From contig JBATXM010000260.1 in NCBI GenBank assembly GCA_049673305.1, forward strand, positions 1 to 64,000: a stretch of DNA of 64,000 nt. Reading direction: 5' to 3'. Below the pieces are notes generated by a model. It saw only the letters and a list, made by a program, of their open reading frames with translations, did not search any database and had not been told where the DNA came from. Origin of the DNA: GCA-003244245 sp049673305 (GTDB lineage Bacteria > Actinomycetota > Actinomycetes > Mycobacteriales > Pseudonocardiaceae). Below are positions 50,833-58,954 of the stretch, piece after piece (position 1 is the first letter of the stretch; each line of letters opens with the position of its first letter). A program made the translations under genes and the position numbers.

Positions 50833-51806
50833 CTATGCCGCCAGAAACACCCGTGCCTGCTCCACGAAGTCTCGTACGGCGGGCACCTTGGCCTGTGGTG
50901 TCAGTTGGTGGCAGAGGTTGCGGATCAGGCTGGCAACGCGGGTTGAGTCCAGGTTCTCGACCAGCTGGATCGCTTCCATGCCTCGGTCGGCGGCGGCGTC
51001 CAGGTCGCGCTGCCTGCCCGGCTGGGCCAGGACGTCGGCGAGGGCGGTGAGATAACCGGCGCGGCCACGGGGAAGTGAGTCATCGAACAGGGCGATGCCA
51101 TTCTCGAGCACCGTCGCTGCCTGCTCGGCGTGCCCCAACCGCCGCAGGGCGCTGCCGACGTCGCTCGTCATGGTCGCCGGGTTCACCCAGTACAGCCAGG
51201 ACGGTTCGGTGGCCGGTGTGAGTCGCTCGATCTGCGTGCGTGCTTGGGAGAGCGCAGCGGTGCAGTCCGACGCGTCACCCAGTGTCGCGAAGGCATAGGC
51301 CTGCCCGTTATAGAGCTCTGCCAGCAGGCTCGGGGTCTGCCGACCGGGTACCGGCCAGGGCGGTCTGGATGAGCGTCACAGCCTCGGCGGGTTGGCCCTG
51401 GCGGGCGGCCTGCTCGGCGCAGCGTGCGGCCGGTCTGCTCGTCGTACAAGGCTCGGTCGAGCAACCTGGCGACCCACTCGAACTCCTGCTGAGCCAGGGC
51501 GAGCACGCTGCCGCCACCAGCGACGTCGTCCATCTTTCGCAGTTCGGAGATCATGGCCGTGAGCCGGTCGATCAGCCTGGCCGAGACGCGGCGCCCGGAC
51601 AAGCCGGACACCAGCGGCCCCGGCTCGTGCACCAGCCACTGATGCGCCGGAGCAGTCAACGCCGCGCCGCTGAGAAACACGAAGCCTCGGCGCCACACTG
51701 GACTATCACCGCCTCTCAGCACAACTGACGCCTCGACGGTACCCCGATGGCTCCACGACGCGCAGAGCACCGCGTCCCGCTCGGGATCGTCAGTCGGCGC
51801 GTTCAC
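50833..51806 (-). pseudogene. Frameshifted TPR-rich regulator-like gene
   Basis: Three consecutive reading frames read as one protein: MNAPTDDPERDAVLCASWSH... from 51806, then a shift near 51415-51435 to CAEQAARQGQPAEAVTLIQTA, then a second shift near 51335-51350 to SLLAELYNGQAYAFATLGDA and on through WVNPATMTSDVGSALRRLGHAEQA to the end at 50833. Both shifts go in the same direction. The TPR-like helices match the C-terminal part of actinobacterial XRE-TPR regulators. It is divergent from an intact regulator of similar type (51845). Either it is decayed or the frames contain sequencing errors. Confidence 0.7.
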
Positions 51807-51844
51807 CGTGTCCCTTATCCTGGAGTCCGGCAGAAAGGGCGGAT

Positions 51845-53068
51845 ATGGGCGATCTGACGGGTAAGACCACCGGCGAGCGTATCAAGCATTTCCGCAACCG
51901 GGTCGGAATGAGCCGATCTGTTCTCGGCGGGTTGGTGGGGCGCGGTGCGGAGTGGGTGAAAGCGGTCGAGACGGGCCGGTTGCAGGTGCCCCGATTGTCG
52001 ATGTTGTTGCGGATTGCGCGAACGTTGGACGTGCGTGATCTGGCCGAGTTGACTGGGGACGGTCATGCGGTGCCCGTGCAGGCCTTCACCGGCGAAGCGC
52101 ACGCAGCGCTGTCCTCGGTGCAGGCCGCGCTCACCGACTACCGGTTCTCGGACCAGGATGCGCCAGTCAACGTGGCGCATCTGCAGGTGCGGCTGGAGCA
52201 AGCGTGGAAAGTGCGCCACGCCAGCCCCGATCACCGCACGGCCGTTGGCGCGTTGTTGCCCGATCTCATCCGAGATGGCCAACGCGCGGTGCGCACCACG
52301 AAGGACAGTGAGCGGCGAGCGGCTCGGCGAGTGCTGGCCGGGGTGTACCGGCTGGCGGATTTCTATGTCGCCTTCCAACCGGCGCCCGAGCTGGTGTGGC
52401 TGGTGGCCGACCGCGCGCTTTCTGAGGCGCAGGAGGCCGACGACCCGTACGCCATCGCGGGCGGCGCGTGGGCGCTGACCAGCGTGCTGCGGGAAACCGG
52501 TCGCTGGGAGGAGGCCATCACTGTCGCGCTCGGTGGAGCGCGACAACTCGAACCGTGGTTGACCCGCATCCCCGATGACGACTGGCGCGGTATGTGGGGG
52601 GCACTGCAGGTCGAGGTGGGTTATGTGCACGCCCGGCGCGGCCGGCACGGCGAAGCGTGGTCGTATTGGGAGCGGGCCAACGAGATGGCCCGGCGGTTGG
52701 GTCCGGGATACCGGCACATCCAGACGTCGTTCAGCACCACTGTGATGAACGCCCACGCGGTCACGCTCGACGTGGAGCTGCGCCGTCCCGGCGATGCGAT
52801 GCGCACCGCGAACGGCTTCGACGCCCATGAGATTCCCTCGCTTGCCCGGCGCAGCAGGCACCTGATCGAAGTCGCCCGTGCCCACCATCAGCGGCACGAC
52901 CAGGCAAGCATGTACGCGATGCTGCATGCCGCTGAGCGCACGGCGCCGGAAACCATTCGCTTCAACGGCTTCGCCCGCGACATGCTGCTCTCCCTCGCCG
53001 CCGCCCCGCCCACTGGGCTACGAGAAGACGTGCACGCGCTCTGCGACCGAGTAGGCGTCCGACCATAA
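51845..53068 (+). CDS. XRE-family transcriptional regulator with TPR-like C-terminus
   Basis: 407 residues. The N-terminal helix-turn-helix is TTGERIKHFRNRVGMSRSVLGGLVG followed by WVKAVETGRLQVPRLSMLLRIARTL (residues 8-62). The remainder is helical repeats (ELVWLVADRALSEAQEADDPY, RWEEAITVALGGARQL, GRHGEAWSYWERANEMARR), the large actinobacterial group of DNA-binding regulators with a TPR sensor region. It is followed by a small Cys-containing protein. A decayed copy of its 5' end exists at 58576-58755. Confidence 0.88.
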   Translation: MGDLTGKTTGERIKHFRNRVGMSRSVLGGLVGRGAEWVKAVETGRLQVPRLSMLLRIARTLDVRDLAELTGDGHAVPVQAFTGEAHAALSSVQAALTDYRFSDQDAPVNVAHLQVRLEQAWKVRHASPDHRTAVGALLPDLIRDGQRAVRTTKDSERRAARRVLAGVYRLADFYVAFQPAPELVWLVADRALSEAQEADDPYAIAGGAWALTSVLRETGRWEEAITVALGGARQLEPWLTRIPDDDWRGMWGALQVEVGYVHARRGRHGEAWSYWERANEMARRLGPGYRHIQTSFSTTVMNAHAVTLDVELRRPGDAMRTANGFDAHEIPSLARRSRHLIEVARAHHQRHDQASMYAMLHAAERTAPETIRFNGFARDMLLSLAAAPPTGLREDVHALCDRVGVRP

Positions 53069-53139
53069 TAACCAGTACGGGTATAAAACATACCTCACCA
53101 GGCTGATCATCAGCCTTAGCATACCCCCGCATACAGGGG

Positions 53140-53391
53140 GTGACGCAGTTGTCGTTCGTGTTCAGTGGCGTGCGGTACTCGGAATGGCCTTTCGTGTGGT
53201 TCCCGCTCGCTGGAGCGCGCCACGCTATTGATCGGCGGGATCGCACCGTGCGGCTCGACAGCCCCATGCGCACCCTCTGCGGTACCGCCCACCCACGGCG
53301 TCCGGTCGGTGACATGGAGTGGTTCTGGCCCACCTGTGATCCGTGCTGGGACGAGGCATGCGAGATCCTCGAAATTCGTCCTCACCGGTGA
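53140..53391 (+). CDS. Small zinc-finger-like protein beside the XRE regulator
   Basis: 83 residues from GTG 53140. MTQLSFVFSGVRYSEWPFVWFPLAGARHAIDRRDR then SPMRTLCGTAHPRRPVG and FWPTCDPCWDEAC. The Cys/His set (C-G-T-A-H and C-x2-C) could bind zinc. It resembles small zinc-finger annotated proteins that accompany XRE-TPR regulators in Pseudonocardiales. It is 71 nt downstream of the regulator on the same strand. Role unknown. Confidence 0.7.
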   Translation: MTQLSFVFSGVRYSEWPFVWFPLAGARHAIDRRDRTVRLDSPMRTLCGTAHPRRPVGDMEWFWPTCDPCWDEACEILEIRPHR

Positions 53392-53527
53392 TCGTCCCTT
53401 CGGGCACCCTCCAACTGCGAGGAGCCCCCTCGTGACTGCCACCGACGCCCAGTGCGAGCGGATCCGGGGTTTTCTTTGCTGAGAGATGTTGCCTCCGATC
53501 GATAACGTCACGGCTTCCGTCCGCTAC

Positions 53528-53582
53528 TGTCAACGGCAACCCAAAACTGACCCCCTGACGGCATCCGAAAATTGACCCCCTG
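53528..53582. mobile_element. IS21-like terminal sequence (remnant)
   Basis: TGTCAACGGCAACCCAAAAC begins the element, followed by TGACCCCCTG and, after a 10-nt spacer, AAAATTGACCCCCTG. The TG start and the repeated AA(C/T)TGACCCCCTG modules are the pattern of IS21-family ends. No istA/istB genes remain nearby. The ATPase fragment stops exactly at its inner edge (53583), suggesting insertion followed by deletion. Confidence 0.6.
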
Positions 53583-53862
53583 CATGGACGACGCAACGTC
53601 TCCGGGTCACAAACCCGAACATAACTGCGAATGACCTGAACCCACGGCCAATAAGCAGGCGCCCCCGCACCATCCCAACACGTCGCCCACAACAGCCTGA
53701 CCCCGTTGACCGCAGCGTCCTCGGTAGCATGGGTCACCACAGCGGTCTTGCCGATCCCCGGCTCGCCAGTCACTAACACCAGCCCGCCCCGGCCCCCTGA
53801 ACCGCTACCCGCAACCGCGTGAGCGCGCTCTCCCGACCAACTAGCTCGTCCGCGACCACCAT
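53583..53862 (-). pseudogene. Truncated AAA-type ATPase regulator fragment (LuxR/AfsR class)
   Basis: From ATG 53862, MVVADELVGRESALTRLRVA is the start of an AAA_16 regulator. A frameshift in a G-rich run near 53785-53795 leads to GGLVLVTGEPGIGKTAVVTH, with an intact Walker A, then LLWATCWDGAGAPAYWPWVQ. The protein breaks off at about 53583, at the IS21-like end. Full-length relatives exceed 900 residues, so only the first tenth survives. It is non-functional. Confidence 0.75.
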
Positions 53863-54001
53863 CGGTCCACCGTTCTCCAACGCATGTGGATGAAGGCCCG
53901 TTGTGGGACCACGACACGCTAGCTGACCAGGCACAATCATAACAGAGACAACCCCTGGCTACCGCCCATAGTTGGGAGGGCACCATCCGCAACAGTCCCG
54001 C

Positions 54002-54032
54002 TTAAACTGGGGTCCGTTTAAACTGGGGTCCG
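54002..54032. repeat. Two tandem copies of a 15-bp AT/GC-mixed element
   Basis: TTAAACTGGGGTCCG occurs at 54002-54016 and 54018-54032, 16 bp apart, just downstream of the CAP-protein stop (54045). Such direct repeats resemble transposase binding sites at insertion-sequence ends. No transposase gene is present. Confidence 0.5.
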
Positions 54033-54044
54033 TCGGCTTCGTCG

Positions 54045-54659
54045 TCAATGAGCCCGATAGGGAGATTGCCCGTTGATGTTGCCTGCTGGCGAGTACCTGC
54101 AGTCAAGCACGACGTTGCCTGAAAACTGTGTTGAAGCGGTCTGCCCACAGCCGACCCGCTGCGTGCTGCTCCACACCATCTGCGAATAATGACCCCAGGT
54201 GTACCAGTTGCCGGTCTGTAGGTTGATGGGCCCGGGGTTGCTGTCGTACTTGATTTTCTCGTTGTACCAGCTCATCACTCCATTGGCGACGGAGTGCCAA
54301 TCCGCGAGGTTTTCTCCTTGGTCCTTCGGCCGGTTAGGGTCGTGACAGAGCTGACCCAGGGGCGCCGTGATATCCACCCATCTCTGCGCCGCATCGGCCA
54401 GCGAGTCGTCCCAGGCTAGCGGCGGCACCCCGACTTCATTACGATACTGATTGTGCAGTTGCAGTATCGTGGTGCGATTGGCGGTACTGACTTGCGAGGG
54501 GGTGCGGCCCCCACTGGAGCTCGTCGGGCATGCGCCCACCTGCGCCAGCGTCGAACCACCCAGTGGCAGCAGCAGTCCTCCCGCCACCAGCACCGCGGAA
54601 GCGGCCAATACGAGACGGCGGCAACGGTACGCGGCCGTGAAGTCGATGGCCATGAGCAT
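54045..54659 (-). CDS. Secreted CAP-domain (SCP/PR-1) protein
   Basis: 204 residues. A signal peptide (RRLVLAASAVLVAGGLLLPLG) precedes a CAP domain: ILQLHNQYRNEVGVPPLAWDD, CHDPNRPKDQGENLADW, WYTWGHYSQMVWSSTQRVGCG, and VLDCRYSPAGNINGQSPY at the end. The His/Glu pairs (H in LHNQYR; GHYSQ; GENL) form the usual CAP cavity. Cys residues suggest disulphides. Function of bacterial CAP proteins is mostly unknown. The gene sits among mobile remnants. Confidence 0.9.
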   Translation of the reverse strand: MLMAIDFTAAYRCRRLVLAASAVLVAGGLLLPLGGSTLAQVGACPTSSSGGRTPSQVSTANRTTILQLHNQYRNEVGVPPLAWDDSLADAAQRWVDITAPLGQLCHDPNRPKDQGENLADWHSVANGVMSWYNEKIKYDSNPGPINLQTGNWYTWGHYSQMVWSSTQRVGCGQTASTQFSGNVVLDCRYSPAGNINGQSPYRAH

Positions 54660-54884
54660 TGGTCCTTCGCGTCGATGCCTGACGAATTGCTGTCCTGGAT
54701 GGACGAAATATTCCCGTACACACTGTTTGCGGACCTAGGCCGCAGCCCGCTCGGCTGGGCTCGATATGTGGAGTACTGAACAGCTACAAGCACTGAGAGT
54801 AGGAGAAAGCTGCCTGCTGCGGCTAGTTCTTTCACCTATTTGTCGCAGTGCGGTAGGCCGTACGACAGAAAAAGTGACCAGTTT

Positions 54885-55000
54885 TCAACGCAGAGTGAGA
54901 CTGACGTCGATGTTCTCCTCATCCAGGGACAGGCCCAAGATCTCCGCCGCGCGCAGGGTCGCGGTGAACACCAGGTGCGACTGGGTGCGTTCGATGAACG
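54885..55000 (-). pseudogene. 3' end of a truncated unknown gene
   Basis: The reverse strand encodes FIERTQSHLVFTATLRAAEI then LGLSLDEENIDVSLTLR and a TGA stop (54885-54887), about 35 residues of good protein-like sequence. The frame continues upstream through the inverted repeat (PLFGVSRSYP) and then meets a TAA, with no start codon. It is therefore a fragment. No family recognised. Positions 54660-54884 show nothing else. Confidence 0.45.
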
Positions 55001-55163
55001 GGTATGAGCGGGATACGCCGAAAAGGGGTCGTTAGAGGCGTGACCTGGGTGAAGTCGGCAGCGTTGGAGCGGTAATGTCGCTGGTCAGCGGCTGGCGCGA
55101 AGGCTGTTGACCAGGACATCTGAAGATCCACGGCCCCTTTTCGGCGTATCCCGCTCATACCCG
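54999..55163. repeat. Perfect 30-bp inverted repeat with 105-bp spacer
   Basis: Positions 54999-55028 (CGGGTATGAGCGGGATACGC...) and 55134-55163 are exact reverse complements over 30 bp, with no extension on either side. The spacer (55029-55133) has no credible gene. The structure lies between a truncated gene end and a truncated serine recombinase. It could be a MITE-like element, an invertible segment, or the product of an inverted duplication at a recombination site. Confidence 0.85.
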
Positions 55164-55169
55164 AACCAG

Positions 55170-55472
55170 CTACACGCCACAGCGAACAAGCTCCCCCGGT
55201 GAGTGCTGCCTCACCCGGTTTTTCCCGGTCTCCTTGAGCACGACCAGGTCGACGCCGCGTTCAGTGACGAGCGCGGCGATCTCGGTGAGGTGGCGCACCG
55301 AGCGGGCCATCCTCGACAGGCGTGTGACGACCAGCTCGTCACCGCCGTGCAGGTAGTCCAGGCACTTGTCCCATTCCGGGCGGCGAGCGAGCCGGCCCGA
55401 CGCGGTGTCAGTCCAGGTCCGTTCGCAGCCGGCCGAGGACAGCGCGTCGAGCTGAAAACTGACGAAGATCAA
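55170..55472 (-). pseudogene. Truncated serine recombinase (resolvase) fragment
   Basis: The open frame encodes QLDALSSAGCERTWTDTASG, RRPEWDKCLDYLHGGDELVVTRLSRMARSVRHLTEIAALV and RGVDLVVLKE, the middle of a resolvase/invertase catalytic domain (Arg residues of VTRLSRMARS). The N-terminal segment with the catalytic Ser is replaced by unrelated sequence, and the C-terminal helix-turn-helix is missing (sequence diverges after VVLKE). It is a remnant and unlikely to be active. Confidence 0.85.
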
Positions 55473-55524
55473 TTCAACGTGCTACTCGCAGAATCGGGTC
55501 AGACACGAGGACGGGCTCGCGTCG

Positions 55525-56253
55525 TTGCTCGCGTTCGGTCTCGTGTCCGGGCCCGTGGTCGGGCTCGGATTCGTGTTGGGGCTCGTGTTCAGGCGCGGAG
55601 TCGGGCTCGGGATCGTGGCCGGACTCGGGGCCGGGTACGGGTTCGTGTTCATGTTCGAGCTCGATGGCAGGTTCGTGGCCACGCTCGTGACCGGGCTCGG
55701 GGCTGGGCTCGTGTACCGGGTCGGGGGCGGGGAGCCTCGACGGTTCAGGATTGCGAGCTGGCGTGCCGCCATCTCGCGTCAGGTTCTGGGGAAAGGGCTC
55801 GTCGTCGGGACCGGGTGCGGACTCGTGACCGGGCTCGGGTATGGGTTTGCCTATGAACTCGGGATCGGTCTTAGGGCCGGGCTCCTAGCCGGACTCGTAG
55901 CCGGATGCGGAAGCTGGTTCGTGGTCGGGCTCGTGGCCGAGCGCGGGTTCGGGGTCGTACTCGGGCTCTGGGTCGCACTGGTGTTCGGGCTCGCATCCGG
56001 GCTCGTGGGGCTCGGGGTCGGGGTTGGGGTCGCACTAACGTATCCCGCGATCTGGCAGACCACGCTGGCTTGGCGCCAACTACGGCGTTGCGGCCACGTG
56101 CCAGCCGTCAGCCTCATGCCGTTCCTCGAAGACGCCCGTGAGCGAGGCGTGCTGCGCACCGTCGGAGGTTTCTACCAGTTCCGGCACGCGACGCTGCAGG
56201 ACCAGCTGGCCGGCCAGACCACTCCGAGTTCCGCGGCCTCGCGGGTGCCGTAG
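55525..56253 (+). pseudogene. C-terminal membrane-repeat part of a NACHT/STAND NTPase
   Basis: 242 residues from a TTG, without a proper 5' end. About eight Gly/Leu/Val-rich membrane segments arise from GGGCTCGTG-like DNA repeats (GLGFVLGLVF, GLGAGYGFVF, GLVAGCGSWFVVGLVA, GLASGLVGLGVGVG). The tail LMPFLEDARERGVLRTVGGFYQFRHATLQDQLA is the hallmark C-terminus of actinobacterial NACHT-domain membrane proteins. The NACHT ATPase portion is missing; the resolvase fragment lies where it should be. It is probably a truncated pseudogene. Confidence 0.7.
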
Positions 56254-56315
56254 AAAAGCCCGGCCCGCAGCGTCAGCGTGCCATCTGGGCAATCAGGAAA
56301 TCGGGGATCGCCCTC

Positions 56316-56618
56316 TCAGGCCGGCATCGTACTGCGCTGTATCAGTGCGTCGTAGTCGTTGAAGGTGCCGGGGAGAAGACGCAGGTGAACGATCGTGCCT
56401 GCCGGTTTGTCAACGAGGTCAACGACCTCAGCGACTGCTGGCGCTTCCGCATCACCCGCGACCACGATGGCACCGGGCACGACGATCGCAGGGTCGCGCG
56501 CCTCATCGAGGAACGTCCAGACGAGACCGGTGTCGTCCTCATCATTGAGATCAGCGGCGATGTCAACAACGATCACGATCTCCTCCTCTCCGACCTTGCG
56601 GTACGAGCGTGCCATCAT
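56316..56618 (-). CDS. Conserved-looking hypothetical protein
   Basis: 100 residues from ATG 56618 (GGGAG four bases upstream). MMARSYRKVGEEEIVIVVDI, ADLNDEDDTGLVWTFLDEAR, DPAIVVPGAIVVAGDAEAPA, VAEVVDLVDKPAGTIVHLRL, LPGTFNDYDALIQRS. It is acidic and alpha/beta in pattern. No family recognised with certainty. It overlaps the upstream hypothetical gene by 56 nt, suggesting a two-gene unit. Confidence 0.62.
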   Translation of the reverse strand: MMARSYRKVGEEEIVIVVDIAADLNDEDDTGLVWTFLDEARDPAIVVPGAIVVAGDAEAPAVAEVVDLVDKPAGTIVHLRLLPGTFNDYDALIQRSTMPA

Positions 56619-56868
56619 AATTCTCCCGGGGTGGACCCAAGCAGGCAAGCAGCCTGCGTAGTTCGTCTTCGTCGTCTGAAGCGATCACGGCGGTGAAATG
56701 GGGTCGGTGACCTGTAGGCAGGAAGTGCACACCGATGCGCCGCAGCGCGCTCACCGGACAGGAGTGGATGCAGCGGTACGTTCGGAGTCGGCTGTTGAGC
56801 AAACCGGGCAGAGATGCCGGACCGATGTCGTCCAGTGCACAGAAGACGGAGATCCCGACAACCGGCAC
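56563..56868 (-). CDS. Hypothetical protein upstream of 56316-56618
   Basis: 101 residues from GTG 56868. The central part SCPVSALRRIGVHFLPTGHR then PHFTAVIASDDEDELRRLLACLG looks like an alpha/beta domain; the last 18 residues overlap the next gene out of frame. No family recognised. The start and ribosome site are weak. The 200 bp upstream (56869-57072) show nothing else. Confidence 0.42.
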   Translation of the reverse strand: MPVVGISVFCALDDIGPASLPGLLNSRLRTYRCIHSCPVSALRRIGVHFLPTGHRPHFTAVIASDDEDELRRLLACLGPPRENYDGTLVPQGRRGGDRDRC

Positions 56869-57072
56869 GCCATCAAAGCACCATGCCCGCGCAGTTCCTC
56901 CCTGTCTTGATCCATGACGGGGATGCTCGCAGCGCGGGCTGACAGTTTCGGTGCACGAGGCGTGGCCGCGCGGTGATCAGCTGGATCACGCCGATGCTGG
57001 GCCGCGCAGCTCGCCGAGCGATCGCGGCGACATCCACGTCCCGAATCCATCCGGGACGCAGGAGTGGCGTGG

Positions 57073-57261
57073 TCAGGGGGTGACGGTGGTGAGGAAGGCC
57101 CGCCAGGCCCTGGTGGTGACGGCCAGCGCGGGGCCGGCGGCATCCTTGGAGTCGCGCACCAGGACACCGGCCGGTGCGGGCGCGACCTCGACGCAGTCGC
57201 TGCCGTGTCCGCTGTAGCTGCTGGTGTGCCAGATGATGCTGTTTGGTTCAGGCGCGCTCAT
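57073..57261 (-). CDS. DUF397 protein
   Basis: 62 residues from ATG 57261. The DUF397 pattern IIWHTSSYSGHGSDCVEVAP then VLVRDSKDAAGPALAVTTRAWRAFL is complete. DUF397 proteins are small partners of XRE-DUF5753 regulators in actinobacteria and in some cases form antitoxin-like pairs with them or affect development. It overlaps the preceding regulator gene by 14 nt, so the pair is coupled. Confidence 0.92.
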   Translation of the reverse strand: MSAPEPNSIIWHTSSYSGHGSDCVEVAPAPAGVLVRDSKDAAGPALAVTTRAWRAFLTTVTP

Positions 57262-58123
57262 CAGGGTCCTCTTGGTCGGCGTAGAGCTCGGTTGCCACGG
57301 TGGCAATCAGCTCCCTGGATTCTCTCTCGCCCAGCGTGGTCTCGGCCAGCGCACCGAGGATGAGCCGGTAGGCGGCGATCTCCTCGTTCTTCTCCAGGAA
57401 CAGGCTAGAGGTCTCGTTCTCCAGATACACCACCGGCCGAAACTCGGCGAACTCCAGGAGAATGAACGGCCCAGCTGACGCGGCGTGTGCGCCGAGCGCG
57501 GCAGGGATCACCCGCAGGGTGATGTACGGGCGTACCGCCATCTGCAGCAGGTGGTGCAGCTGTTCGGACATCACCGTCGGCCCGCCGACCGGTGTGCGCA
57601 GCACGGACTCGTGGAGGTAAAAGGTGAACTGCCCCGGTCGTTCCCGGCTGAACAGGCTGCGCCGGGCCAGTCGGGCGGCCACCCGGTCATCGATCTCCTC
57701 CGCCGGCAGAGTGGCGATGCGGCTGATCACCGCCCGGGCGTAGTCACTGGTCTGCAAAGGGCCAGGCACTAGCATCGGCTGGATATGACTGCAGGTCACC
57801 GCCCGGTCCTCGTGGTTGATCAGCGTCACCAGCTGTTCGGGCAGCCGCGAGCCGTGCTGTTGCAGCCAGCCCGGGGTGTTGCGCTCCTGGCAGAGCGCGA
57901 GCAGCCGATCGCGCTCCTCGCCCTTCACCCGGCACATCCCGAGGATGATCGCGACGTCCACCTCGCTGGCGTTGCGCTTGCCGGACAGCAGCCGCGACAC
58001 CTTGCTCGGTGACCAGCCGAGCACGTGGGCGGCATGCTCGGCGTTCAGCTTGGCTTGCTCGATGGCCTGACGCAGCCCGTCACCGAGCTCCCGGCTGCGT
58101 ATCGTCGGCTCGAGATCGTGCAT
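57248..58123 (-). CDS. XRE-family regulator with DUF5753 domain
   Basis: 291 residues from ATG 58123 with GGGGAGG upstream; the open frame further upstream is spurious. The N-terminal HTH is LRQAIEQAKLNAEHAAHVLGWSPSKVSRLLSGKR (about 18-50). The C-terminal DUF5753 domain has ERNTPGWLQQHGSRLPEQLV, HIQPMLVPGPLQTSDYARAV and LRVIPAALGAHAASAGPFIL. It regulates an unknown target and is paired with the overlapping DUF397 gene. Confidence 0.92.
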   Translation of the reverse strand: MHDLEPTIRSRELGDGLRQAIEQAKLNAEHAAHVLGWSPSKVSRLLSGKRNASEVDVAIILGMCRVKGEERDRLLALCQERNTPGWLQQHGSRLPEQLVTLINHEDRAVTCSHIQPMLVPGPLQTSDYARAVISRIATLPAEEIDDRVAARLARRSLFSRERPGQFTFYLHESVLRTPVGGPTVMSEQLHHLLQMAVRPYITLRVIPAALGAHAASAGPFILLEFAEFRPVVYLENETSSLFLEKNEEIAAYRLILGALAETTLGERESRELIATVATELYADQEDPDERA

Positions 58124-58237
58124 GAAGACCTCCCCCTGGCGGATTCCAGCGGACCATACGGCCACGAACAACGCCGCCACCTCGATATGCGTGACAGTCC
58201 CCCGAAAGGATGTCGCGCGTGCCACTGGGGCAACCCG

Positions 58238-58522
58238 TTAACTCATTGTCGGTGTGGTGGCGGTCTCGCCGCGTCCGCAGTGACGCCGACGGCCAGCAGG
58301 AAAGGCGGTACAGGAACGATCGGATTCGTCCGCATCCCGCGCCCACCGCAGATCGTCGACGAAGTCAGCCATCGCGTCCCGGAGTGCGGTCCCCTCCGCG
58401 ATCCGATCTGCCGTCTGAGCCAGCGTCACCGGATGCCGAGCCTGCGCGGGCAGGAAGTGCCGCAGCTCGACACCATCATCATCCGCACGGTGCGCGAAGA
58501 TCCGCTCGGACGGGGTACCCAC
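58238..58522 (-). CDS. Hypothetical protein upstream of the XRE-DUF397 pair
   Basis: 94 residues from GTG 58522. The first 60 (SERIFAHRADDDGVELRHFL, PAQARHPVTLAQTADRIAEG, TALRDAMADFVDDLRWARDA) are helical and protein-like; the C-terminus is Arg/Thr-rich. No family recognised. It lies 114 nt upstream of the regulator in the same direction. The interval between them presumably has a promoter. Confidence 0.45.
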   Translation of the reverse strand: MGTPSERIFAHRADDDGVELRHFLPAQARHPVTLAQTADRIAEGTALRDAMADFVDDLRWARDADESDRSCTAFPAGRRRHCGRGETATTPTMS

Positions 58523-58575
58523 GCAAGTCAGTTTGCCCTACTAGATCGTGCCATAGCGCCAAGGTTTCCCGGTTT

Positions 58576-58755
58576 GTGGGTAAGGCCACCGGCGAGCGCA
58601 TCGAGCATTTCTGCAACCGGTTCGGAATGAGCTGCGGTCTGTTCTCGGCGGGCTGGTGATGCGCGTTGCGGAATCGGTGAAAGCCGTTGAGACGGGCCGG
58701 TTGCGGGCGCCCCTGCTGCCGATGCTGTTGCGGACATTGCGTGATTGTGGGGTGG
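58576..58755 (+). pseudogene. Decayed copy of the 51845 regulator 5' end
   Basis: From GTG 58576 the frame reads VGKATGERIEHFCNRFGMSCGLFSAGW and stops; the DNA then continues to match after a frameshift (GAGACGGGCCGGTTGC is identical to the copy at about 51967-51982). The match to the regulator at 51845-53068 covers its helix-turn-helix region only, and then ends. It is a partial duplication that has decayed, just upstream of dop. Confidence 0.8.
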
Positions 58756-58954
58756 TTGCCAGAACACAGCCGGAACCCAGGCAGCTACTCCACAAGTCGC
58801 TGGCCAGCTCCCATCAGGCAGTCTGATGTGATGCAGCTCACTTCACAGTGACGCGGCCCGCTGACCACCCGGGCGGGGCCGTTGGCCGGCGGCTTGGCGG
58901 TTCGCTGCCCAGGCGGACCGGTTCAGCTGCGCCCCGACCACGTACTCTGCGGGT

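Noticed and set aside
55203..55856. 217-residue forward frame with RARVRVRARGRAR-type repeats
   Set aside because: It is an alternate frame of the same DNA repeats that encode the NACHT membrane segments; the Arg-Ala pattern is a by-product.
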